DNA of 51,539 nucleotides from assembly GCA_027487245.1 (NCBI GenBank), contig JAIYDY010000118.1, positions 1-51,539 on the forward strand, in the 5' to 3' direction. Source of the DNA: Hyphomicrobiales bacterium. GTDB lineage: Bacteria; Pseudomonadota; Alphaproteobacteria; Rhizobiales; Beijerinckiaceae. The notes under the pieces are model-generated. The model was given only the letters and a program-made list of their open reading frames with translations. It had not been told where the DNA came from and searched no databases. A program made the position numbers and the translations under genes. This document shows positions 1 to 7,600 of this stretch, one piece after another. Every line of letters starts with the position of its first letter. The first letter of the stretch is position 1.

Positions 1-650
1 AAGGCTGCATACGAACGCTGGAAAAGGCGGTTCCCCGTTCTCAGGCTTGGGAAGCTGCCATGACGCGGGCCTACAATGATCTATCCGCGCTGGAATTGAA
101 CCCGCCTCAGAGCATTGTCGATTTGCGCATCATCGAAGCCAACAGTGCCGCTGCCTATTTCCGGGCTTGGCGAGACATGCCGATTAAGTGGCGCGGCACG
201 TCGCGACATCCCATTCCGGATGACTGGCGAGACGTCGGCCCGCGCACGTCAGCTTTCGCCCTGGCTGGAAACCGCAACGCTTCACATCCGATCAATGCCA
301 TGTTGAACTACGCCTATGCCGTGCTGGAAAGCCGCATGCGGATCAAAGCCGTGAGCGAGGGTTACGACCCAACCATCGGTATCATGCATGAAGGCGGCAA
401 CGGCGCATCGGCCTTCATCTTCGACATCATGGAGCCGGAGCGATCCACAATCGATCTGGCCATGCTTACATTGATCAAGTCGACGATGTTCCAGCCGGGA
501 GATTTTATGCTGCGCAAGGACGGCGTTGTAAGGCTCAATCCGCAGTTTGCACGGCGCATAGTTTTACAATCAGCACTCGTGCGCACTTGCAATCAGCCAC
601 CAGTAGTCGGTCGAATGGAGCGTGCTGACAAAGAACCCTGTCCCAGATGA
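1..650 (+). CDS. cas1: CRISPR-associated endonuclease Cas1, C-terminal part (5' end outside window)
   Basis: The reading frame is open from the window edge (frame of position 3) to the TGA at 648-650, so the gene begins upstream and its length is unknown. Cas1 is the metal-dependent integrase that inserts spacers into CRISPR arrays. Counting from the ATG at 60, the helical-domain motif RIIEANSAAAYFRAW carries the expected catalytic Glu26; the block NASHPINAMLNYAYAVLE and the core GIMHEG...FIFDIMEPER carry His110 and Asp122 with Glu125, in the usual Cas1 spacing. All metal ligands therefore look intact. No cas2, effector genes or repeat array are visible in the window. A shortened, mutated copy of this C-terminal half follows directly. 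Base composition is lower in GC than the recA region. It could belong to a CRISPR locus lying upstream, or be a solitary Cas1; the sequence here cannot decide. Confidence 0.85.
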   Translation, partial: GCIRTLEKAVPRSQAWEAAMTRAYNDLSALELNPPQSIVDLRIIEANSAAAYFRAWRDMPIKWRGTSRHPIPDDWRDVGPRTSAFALAGNRNASHPINAMLNYAYAVLESRMRIKAVSEGYDPTIGIMHEGGNGASAFIFDIMEPERSTIDLAMLTLIKSTMFQPGDFMLRKDGVVRLNPQFARRIVLQSALVRTCNQPPVVGRMERADKEPCPR

Positions 651-1002
651 ACGGCTATCCATCAGCGCAAGAACAACGGGTTTTGCCAAAGCTGGAAACC
701 GCAATGCATCGCATCCGGTCAACGCAATGCTGAACTACGCCTACACGGTGCTCGCAAGCCAGATGCTTATCCGGGCAATCATGAACGGCAATGAACCAAC
801 CATCGGCATCACGCGCGAAAGCCGGGACGGCGTGTCGTCATTCGTCTTTGACATCGGGGAGCCGGAATGGGCCAAGGTCGACCGGGTCATTCTATCGTTT
901 GCTAGAACGACGGTGTTTCATTCGGCTGATTTTGTGTTGCGGGCGGATGGTGTGGTGTGTCTTAGCCCGCGGCTAGCAACAACCGCAGTAGGCCTCATTT
1001 GA
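622..1002 (+). pseudogene. Degenerate tandem copy of the Cas1 C-terminal half
   Basis: A 126-codon frame (first usable start GTG 622, just after a stop at 604-606) repeats the end of the preceding Cas1: AGNRNASHP-NAMLNYAY, EPTIGI, SFVFDI-EPE and the FVLRADGVV segment align without large gaps, and the DNA is also recognisably similar (269-390 against 690-820). The N-terminal half with the catalytic Glu is absent. The catalytic His is replaced by Arg (GITRES instead of GIMHEG), while Asp77 and Glu80 remain. The start overlaps the end of the intact copy in another frame. This is best read as a decayed partial duplication that cannot be an active integrase. It could still be translated as a small helical protein, but there is no clear ribosome-binding site. 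Confidence 0.75.
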
Positions 1003-1041
1003 GATAATTCTGCTTAAGACCTAAGTTGACGTGAGTGCTTG

Positions 1042-4000
1042 ATGACAAAGAAGCCGAAGGCCGAAGAGATAAAGAAGAGAGACCTGCTCGCGACGGGGGG
1101 CGGGAACGCCACAGCGTCTGGGGTGAGTTTCCAGGCTTCGGTTGCGGCCTACTTTGCTGCGCAAGGTTTGGCTGGCACCCCAATGGACGCTCGCTTAGGC
1201 TTGGGCGCGGCAAATCCGACTGGCTTTCGCTTCGAGACCGAGGCGCCAGTCGACGACATTTTGATCTCGTTGGATACGGGCGGCTGGGCGTTCATCCAAG
1301 GCAAGAACAGCCTGACGGGCTCATCCTCCCTAACTAGCGAACTCGGGAAGACGTGCGATGAATTTGCACGCCTCTGGGAGGCCGCTTCAACTGGGTCCGG
1401 GGTACGTGGTTGGGATCGTCCGCTAACCGGCGGGTTCGACGTCATGGCAATCGCATTAGGCCCGACCACTTCAGGGACCATAAGAAACCACCTCGCGCGA
1501 GCTCTCGACATTTTAAGAGACGGATCGTCCGCGACTTTGTCGCAAAACCAGACAAACGCACTCGATAACTTTCGGATTCTCATGGAAAAAGCTCTCGCAG
1601 CGCGCGGCAGCGCCGTGGCGGGTGTCGATGTCAACGCAATCCTGAAGTTCGTCCACATACTCGATTTCGACTTCGGTGGGTCGCATCGGACAACCGCCGA
1701 GACACTCCTCGCCAGTGCGTTGACCAATCGTTCGTTGGCACCAGCCGCGCTTGCCGTTCTTGAAAAGGAGTGCGAGCGACGGATGGCCCAGCGCAACGGT
1801 ATCAGCCTTGCGGGATTGCGTTCCGAACTCGCTAGAAGTGGCGTTCTCATAGCCCCTCCTCCCGTCTACCGATCGGACATTTCAGCGCTCAAGGAGCGCA
1901 CGTCTCGAGTTGCTGGAGCGCTGCAAGATTTTGAACGAACGCAGTTATCCGGCAGACACATTACGATTTCTCGTGAATGCACAGCAGCTTGTGTCACCGC
2001 TGCGAAAGGAGGATCGCTTGTTGTGGTTGGCGATCCAGGAGTGGGCAAAAGCGCTATTATCAACGCGAGCGCGCGGCAGCTTGGTGCCGACGGATGCGAC
2101 GTGGTGCTTCTCGCCGTGGACCGGTTGCAAGTAGATTCGGTCGAGGGATTGTCGGCTGCACTAGGTATTTCTCATCCACTTGCCGACGTACTCGCAAACT
2201 GGCCCGGGTCGGGCCCTGCTTACCTGATCTTGGATGCTTTGGACGCCTGCCGGTTCGGGAGAAGTGAAGCACTCTTTCGGGACGTAATGGAGGAGGTGCT
2301 CAAAATAGAAGAAGGGCGATGGCGCATCGTCGCATCGATCCGGACGTTCGATCTCATGGTGGGACGCGAGTTTAGTCGGCTGTTCCGAGGCGTGCCCCCA
2401 AGCCCTGGGTTTACGGACCCACGGTTCCAGGCCGCGCGGCACATCAAGGTGCCGGAATGGTCCGATACGGAATTTGAGGAACTCCTGACGAAAATACCGC
2501 CTCTGCGTGTGGCTATCGACAATGGCGGGCCAAAGCTCGCAGAGCTTGCCAGAGTTCCGTTCAACACGCGTCTCCTAGCGGACGTTCTGACCGAGGGTGT
2601 CGCACCGGAGAGACTGCGGAACCTCGGATCACAAGTCCAGTTACTCGACATGTACTGGAACGAGCGCGTTAGAGCGCTGAGCCTCCCTTCGGAGCAACAT
2701 CTGGGCAATGTGGAGCAGTGTCTAGGCAATACCGTGAAGGCCATGATTGATCGGGGCCGGATGGAGGCAACAAGGATCGCGGCCGGTGCAGACACTGGCA
2801 ACGCTCTCAATCTAATGCTGCAGCGAGGCGTGCTCATTTCGGTGAGTGGCGACCGCGAAGTGGCTTTTCGTCATCACATTCTATTCGACTATGTCGCAAG
2901 CCGGACGGTTGTTGATCTCGACGACCCCATGAAGACCGCCGAGCTGCTGACAAGAAGCGGCGCGAGTTTACTTCTCGCTCAAGCGCTATCCTTCGCGCTT
3001 CAACATCTATGGGAGATTTCAGGACCGGGCCGCGATCGCTTTTGGCACGCGATTATTGATCTTGCGGGTGATCCTGCCGCTGATCCTATTGCCCGAAGTG
3101 TTGCCGCACGCGTTGGTTGCGACCTACCATACGAAGCAGATGATACTGCGGGCTTCATCCGGTTGATGGGGCACCAGAGCAAAAGCGGAAGAGCGTTCGG
3201 TGCGTTCCGGCATGTTGTCGGGGCGCTATCCGTTCGATTGGAGGACGAAGCGGGCGTGTCGCCAGCGCCATGGTGCTCGCTTGCTTCAACCGCGGTGCCG
3301 TTCATAACCGAGATTGCGTGGCCGTTGAGGACATTGATCCACAACCTGATCGACCGCGTCACCGATCTTGATCTGCGCGGGCAGCTAGGCGTCGCGGCAA
3401 GAGCGGTAATGGGCTATGCCTTTGATGCTCAACGCGGCGAGATGCTAATGCCGATCGCCATCGGGTTTGTCGCAAAGACGTTTGGAACCAACCCCAATGC
3501 ATCGCGGCGGTTGGTCGAACGGCTTCTTGAACCAGACCGAATGAAAGAGCATGCGGCGAACGACATGCATTGGCTCGCTAACGATTTGGGCGGCATCACG
3601 GCGCACGATACCGATCTAGTCGTTCAGATTTACGATCGTGTCTTTGCCCACACGATCGAGGCAGATGCTCCTACAAATCTCGGCAACAGCAAGATCTTGG
3701 CTCTTAGGAGCAATCGCCGACAGGACTTCGAAATGGCGCAATGGGCGCTCAAGGAAGCGTTTCCTACCTTTGCCAAAAAGTATCCTTTGGCGGCTGCCGA
3801 AGTGGCCATCAAGGTATCCAGGGGCCACATAGCAAACGAACATAAGCGGACCGAGCCCGTCGTGACGTTGACGGTAACCGTCGGCGATCAGACCGGACGC
3901 CTCACCGAAGACTACAGCCGCATTTGGGCGGCTAAGCATCGAGCAGAGTATGCCGACGATGCCGCACAAGTGATCGACGGCTTCGTCGAGATGCTCCAGA

Positions 4001-5931
4001 AGGCTTCAGACCCTGATGCCGCCGCAATTGCGGATCGGCTCATCGCAGAGAACGAACATGGCTGGCTCTGGAATAGACTTTTGATGGTTGCGAATACGCG
4101 CGGAGGCGCGTTGGCTGCAAAACTCTGGCCTTGGGCAGCCCGGATCGAGCTACTGAGCTCGGGCGACACGATGAAACCAGCCATCGATCTTTTGGCCTCC
4201 CAATACAGCCAGCGCTCATTGGGCGAGAGGCAGGAAGTAGAAGAGAGGATACTGACTGCCACTTTCCCGGCGTCAAGCAAGCCTAAGGACGCCGCACTGT
4301 ATTTCAGACGCAAAATCCTTTGCACCATCGATAGAGACGCACTCGAGACACAGGCTGCGAAGGACGCTGTTGACGAAGCCATTGCGACCGGCACGATCGT
4401 CGCAAATGACGATGGCGTTAGCTTCTACGAACCCAGGTACATCGAGCGAGACAGATACGGTTGGCTGCGCGAAAAGGTGGGCGATATCGCGGTGGAGCCA
4501 AACGCTTCAATCCTCGCCGCTATCACTTCATGCGAGACTATCGTCTCGCTTGAGACACCGGATACTGACGCACGTTTGGGTGCCGTCCGGACGTTGCGAG
4601 ACCGGCTGATCAGTGGAGGCAACGCAGCGCACCCGTTGGTTGCCACCCACGGCTGGGAGAAGGTTGCCTGGACGATAGAGCAGACAACGGCGGACCGCGC
4701 TGCAACTAGCGCGCTGACGACCTTTCAGCGGACCGCGATAGAGGACTTGCTCAAGCGCATGAAAGCGGCTTTAGCTGACCTCTCGACGCCAGACGGAGAC
4801 ATGCTGAAACGCGCGCGGGAAAACACCGCCGGGGCCATCATGAATGTCCTTCGGAACGAACCGGCAACTGCGGCACGCTTCGTCAACGAAATTCGTGCGT
4901 TTGCAACCGATATGTCGCCAGAAGTTCGCGATCAGATATCTAGGAGAGTCGGCTATCTGTGGAAGGCCGACCAGACGCTCCTATGGGATTTGGTAGAGGG
5001 TTTTGCCAATATCGAGACGAACCCGCGTGTTTTGGCCCAACTCGTTGATTTTCTAATACGCGCGTCCAACGACCAGCCTGAGTGCATCGGAACCATCACG
5101 CAAACGATTTTGCAGCGGGAAAACATTGAGAAAAGTGATGGGCGGGACCGTCTTCATGAAGGCATTGGCACTTTGGTATTCCACCTTTGGACGCGCCACG
5201 GTCAGACGACGGCACGCGAGACGCTTAATCTTTGGCTGACGAACCGCTCGAAATTCAAGGCCGAGCTGCAGAGAGGTGCCTTTTCTATAAGATCAGGACT
5301 GGTTCTTGGATACGACAACGACAATGAGTTGGACCAGGAGACGCGTGCCCGGTGCCAGCGGCTAGCTCTCGAGGTCATCGACCGCTCGGCCTCGGGCCTT
5401 GAAGAATACTTTGCCCTTCAACATGCCGACCAAACTGACGCTCGCAATACTGAAGCTTCCGAAGACGCGGCGCTGCTGGAAATCATGTCCGACCAGTTCT
5501 TATTTGCGGTTGGAGCTCCGGAAGTTCGAAAGGGTGAGGAGCCGCGCGCGTTGGTACAAATCGAACACAGGAAGCGCTACCTCGCAGACAACGAAAAGAC
5601 ATTTCGGCGGGTGGGCGATGTCGGAACGTCCAAAGCTATCTACTATCTACTTCAGCTGCTGGATTTTCTTGCGCTCGGCGATCCGGCCACGGTCTTCGAC
5701 TTGACGTCCCACGCGCTGCTGCGAGGGGGCAAGATTCATGGCTACCAGTCTGAGTCGCTAGGAGCCAGTCAGTTAGTGGAGATGATCGGACTAACGATCG
5801 CCGACCACCGCGAAATCTTCGACGATCCGGCCCGCCGGCTCACGTTGGTTGAGGTTTTAGAAGCCTTCGTTGATGCCGGGTGGCCAGCCGCCCGACGCCT
5901 GCTCTACCGTCTCCCAGACGCGTTCCGTTAG
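1042..5931 (+). CDS. Avs-like protein: PD-(D/E)xK-like nuclease region + STAND-type P-loop NTPase + long C-terminal region
   Basis: This is a 1629-residue protein; ATG 1042 is preferred over the adjacent TTG 1039, with a weak GTGAG at 1031. Near the N-terminus, SGVSFQASVAAYFAAQ is followed by E67, D71-D72 and Q86-G-K88, the order expected of a PD-(D/E)xK core such as those in Cap4/DUF4297 and Mrr-like effectors. A P-loop GDPGVGKS lies at 330-337, Walker B YLILDALD at 394-401 and a sensor-like Arg at 434 (VASIRTFD), followed by helical and winged-helix-like sequence to about 600. The remaining roughly 1000 residues are mostly helical in character and match no family I can name. Nuclease, NTPase and long C-terminal sensor is the layout of antiviral STAND (Avs) proteins, which bind phage proteins and then degrade DNA. 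Function is inferred from architecture only. It stands alone, downstream of the cas1 remnants and upstream of recA, with lower GC than its right-hand neighbours, which suggests transfer. Confidence 0.6.
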   Translation: MTKKPKAEEIKKRDLLATGGGNATASGVSFQASVAAYFAAQGLAGTPMDARLGLGAANPTGFRFETEAPVDDILISLDTGGWAFIQGKNSLTGSSSLTSELGKTCDEFARLWEAASTGSGVRGWDRPLTGGFDVMAIALGPTTSGTIRNHLARALDILRDGSSATLSQNQTNALDNFRILMEKALAARGSAVAGVDVNAILKFVHILDFDFGGSHRTTAETLLASALTNRSLAPAALAVLEKECERRMAQRNGISLAGLRSELARSGVLIAPPPVYRSDISALKERTSRVAGALQDFERTQLSGRHITISRECTAACVTAAKGGSLVVVGDPGVGKSAIINASARQLGADGCDVVLLAVDRLQVDSVEGLSAALGISHPLADVLANWPGSGPAYLILDALDACRFGRSEALFRDVMEEVLKIEEGRWRIVASIRTFDLMVGREFSRLFRGVPPSPGFTDPRFQAARHIKVPEWSDTEFEELLTKIPPLRVAIDNGGPKLAELARVPFNTRLLADVLTEGVAPERLRNLGSQVQLLDMYWNERVRALSLPSEQHLGNVEQCLGNTVKAMIDRGRMEATRIAAGADTGNALNLMLQRGVLISVSGDREVAFRHHILFDYVASRTVVDLDDPMKTAELLTRSGASLLLAQALSFALQHLWEISGPGRDRFWHAIIDLAGDPAADPIARSVAARVGCDLPYEADDTAGFIRLMGHQSKSGRAFGAFRHVVGALSVRLEDEAGVSPAPWCSLASTAVPFITEIAWPLRTLIHNLIDRVTDLDLRGQLGVAARAVMGYAFDAQRGEMLMPIAIGFVAKTFGTNPNASRRLVERLLEPDRMKEHAANDMHWLANDLGGITAHDTDLVVQIYDRVFAHTIEADAPTNLGNSKILALRSNRRQDFEMAQWALKEAFPTFAKKYPLAAAEVAIKVSRGHIANEHKRTEPVVTLTVTVGDQTGRLTEDYSRIWAAKHRAEYADDAAQVIDGFVEMLQKASDPDAAAIADRLIAENEHGWLWNRLLMVANTRGGALAAKLWPWAARIELLSSGDTMKPAIDLLASQYSQRSLGERQEVEERILTATFPASSKPKDAALYFRRKILCTIDRDALETQAAKDAVDEAIATGTIVANDDGVSFYEPRYIERDRYGWLREKVGDIAVEPNASILAAITSCETIVSLETPDTDARLGAVRTLRDRLISGGNAAHPLVATHGWEKVAWTIEQTTADRAATSALTTFQRTAIEDLLKRMKAALADLSTPDGDMLKRARENTAGAIMNVLRNEPATAARFVNEIRAFATDMSPEVRDQISRRVGYLWKADQTLLWDLVEGFANIETNPRVLAQLVDFLIRASNDQPECIGTITQTILQRENIEKSDGRDRLHEGIGTLVFHLWTRHGQTTARETLNLWLTNRSKFKAELQRGAFSIRSGLVLGYDNDNELDQETRARCQRLALEVIDRSASGLEEYFALQHADQTDARNTEASEDAALLEIMSDQFLFAVGAPEVRKGEEPRALVQIEHRKRYLADNEKTFRRVGDVGTSKAIYYLLQLLDFLALGDPATVFDLTSHALLRGGKIHGYQSESLGASQLVEMIGLTIADHREIFDDPARRLTLVEVLEAFVDAGWPAARRLLYRLPDAFR

Positions 5932-6129
5932 AGCCAGCGTATCGGCACTTTTTATGTTCTGAGCTATTGTTGTGTACCCTACATTTTGCACGCCGACTGA
6001 CCGCTCAGCTGAAGCTCGCCAACACGTCTAATTTAGCCTCAAAATTCAGTGCTCGAAACAGCGCCACTACAACACAATGTGATGGTCAAAAATGGCTCCA
6101 ATCAGCACCCTTCACTATACCCCGACAGG
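5932..6129. other. Intergenic, no gene seen
   Basis: This AT-richer stretch lies between the STAND gene and the recA control region. I see no tRNA, no convincing reading frame and no clear intrinsic terminator. It marks the edge between lower-GC accessory DNA and the high-GC housekeeping block. Confidence 0.5.
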
Positions 6130-6169
6130 GAACAAAAAAAGAACTTTACAGTGAGAACAAACATGGTAC
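6130..6169 (+). promoter_or_regulatory. LexA (SOS) boxes upstream of recA
   Basis: GAAC-A7-GAAC at 6130-6144 is an exact match to the alphaproteobacterial LexA operator (GAAC-N7-GAAC, read as GTTC-N7-GTTC on the other strand). A second, weaker copy, GAAC-N7-GTAC, lies at 6155-6169 with its start 25 bp downstream. Together they imply LexA repression of recA and induction by DNA damage. A possible -35 TTTACA (6145-6150) sits between the boxes; no -10 is convincing. Confidence 0.85.
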
Positions 6170-6235
6170 ATCTACGGCAACGCTGGTTCAGACGCGTTGT
6201 GACCCGCAACACCCCATGCCATAAGGACGCCGACG

Positions 6236-7324
6236 ATGGCTCAAGCGAATCTCAAACTTGTTGAAGGCTCTTCCATGGACAAGACCAAGGCTCTGGACGC
6301 CGCGCTCTCCCAGATCGAGCGTGCCTTCGGCAAGGGTTCGATCATGCGGCTGGGCAAGAACCAGCAGGCCGTCGAAATCGAGACGATCTCCACCGGCTCG
6401 CTCGGCCTCGACATCGCGCTTGGCGTCGGCGGGCTGCCCAAGGGCCGCGTGATCGAGATCTACGGGCCGGAATCCTCCGGCAAGACCACGCTGGCCCTGC
6501 ACACGATCGCCGAGGCCCAGAAGAAGGGCGGCGTCTGCGGCTTCATCGATGCCGAGCATGCGCTCGACCCGGTCTATGCCCGCAAGCTCGGCGTCAAGCT
6601 GGACGACCTCCTGATCTCCCAGCCCGATACCGGCGAGCAGGCGCTCGAGATCACCGATACGCTGGTCCGCTCCGGCGCGATCGATGTTCTGGTGATCGAT
6701 TCGGTGGCTGCGCTGGTTCCCCGCTCGGAAATCGAAGGCGAGATGGGCGAAGTTCAGCCCGGTCAGCAGGCCCGCCTGATGAGTCAGGCGCTGCGCAAGC
6801 TGACGGGTTCGATCTCGCGCTCCAACACCATGGTCATCTTCATCAACCAGATCCGCATGAAGATCGGCGTGATGTATGGCTCGCCTGAAACCACCACGGG
6901 CGGCAACGCGCTGAAGTTCTATGCTTCGGTGCGCCTCGACATCCGCCGCACCTCGACCATCAAGGAACGCGACGAGGCCATCGGTAACCAGACCCGCGTC
7001 AAGGTCGTCAAGAACAAGGTTGCGCCGCCGTTCAAGCAGGTCGAGTTCGACATCATGTATGGCGAAGGCATTTCCAAGGTGGGCGAACTGGTCGATCTGG
7101 GCGTCAAGGCCGGCATCGTCGAGAAGTCCGGCGCGTGGTTCTCGTTCGACAGCCAGCGCCTCGGTCAGGGCCGCGAGAACGCCAAGACCTTCCTGAAGGC
7201 CAACCCGGATGTGGCCAACCGGATCGAGATGATGATCCGCCAGAACCAGACCGCCGTGGCCGAGAAGATCCTCGAGAACGCAACCCCGACGGCTGACGAA
7301 CTGGATGACAGCGAGCCGATGTGA
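6236..7324 (+). CDS. recA: Recombinase RecA
   Basis: This 362-residue protein has normal family length. RecA forms ATP-dependent filaments on single-stranded DNA, drives homologous strand exchange and triggers LexA self-cleavage. Walker A is GPESSGKT (residues 77-84), Walker B is LVIDSVAAL, and the DNA-binding loop region [21 protein letters not shown] is followed by GNALKFY. The C-terminal tail is acidic ([10 protein letters not shown]), as expected. ATG 6236 is supported by AAGGA at 6223-6227. The preceding LexA boxes indicate SOS control. The gene has the high GC of the chromosome core, unlike the STAND gene upstream, so recA probably marks the end of the accessory segment. Confidence 0.98.
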   Translation: MAQANLKLVEGSSMDKTKALDAALSQIERAFGKGSIMRLGKNQQAVEIETISTGSLGLDIALGVGGLPKGRVIEIYGPESSGKTTLALHTIAEAQKKGGVCGFIDAEHALDPVYARKLGVKLDDLLISQPDTGEQALEITDTLVRSGAIDVLVIDSVAALVPRSEIEGEMGEVQPGQQARLMSQALRKLTGSISRSNTMVIFINQIRMKIGVMYGSPETTTGGNALKFYASVRLDIRRTSTIKERDEAIGNQTRVKVVKNKVAPPFKQVEFDIMYGEGISKVGELVDLGVKAGIVEKSGAWFSFDSQRLGQGRENAKTFLKANPDVANRIEMMIRQNQTAVAEKILENATPTADELDDSEPM

Positions 7325-7399
7325 GGGGCCGGTCTGACTTGGCCATCTGATTTGGCCAGCGGGATGTCGCACGCGGCCCGGCACGCAGGCTGAAGCTGT

Positions 7400-7425
7400 C
7401 TGCCTGACCGGCTTCGGCCAGGCAG
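7400..7425 (+). terminator. Hairpin downstream of recA
   Basis: CTGCCTG and CAGGCAG form a 7-bp stem extended after one mismatch by CCG/CGG around a GCTT loop. No T-run follows on the plus strand, so it may be a Rho-assisted or 3'-end stabilising structure rather than a classic intrinsic terminator. Confidence 0.4.
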
Positions 7426-7505
7426 GCACCCGGCAGGATGGCAAGCCGGTTGTCTGTCGAAGATGCGGGGTTGGTCTATCTCCTTGTTTTGGCGCGCGCT
7501 TTGCA

Positions 7506-7541
7506 CGAAAAGCGTTGCCAGCTTTTCGCCGCATGCTCTAG
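7506..7541. repeat. Hairpin with GCATGCTCTAG tail, relative of the repeats before trmJ
   Basis: CGAAAAGC (7506-7513) and GCTTTTCG (7521-7528) form a perfect 8-bp stem with a 7-nt loop, followed by CCGCATGCTCTAG. The CGAAAA...TTTTCGC-GCATGC elements match the tandem repeats at 11689-11841, suggesting a divergent member of the same interspersed family. It lies in the recA-alaS gap. Confidence 0.5.
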
Positions 7542-7600
7542 ACACAGGCAGAATGGATGGCCCACCGGCCATCCCGATTGTCTAGCGACGGATGAGTGCC

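Noticed and set aside
1..1041. CRISPR array near cas1
   Set aside because: I looked for regularly spaced direct repeats near cas1 and saw none; the only tandem regular repeats in the window are the 60-bp intergenic units, which do not have CRISPR structure.
5880..6224. Frame of 114 codons across the STAND gene end and recA leader
   Set aside because: No ribosome-binding site, no domain, and it overlaps the SOS boxes.
6188..7534. 448-codon minus-strand frame
   Set aside because: It lies opposite recA with no recognisable family motifs and no ribosome-binding site; a codon-bias shadow.
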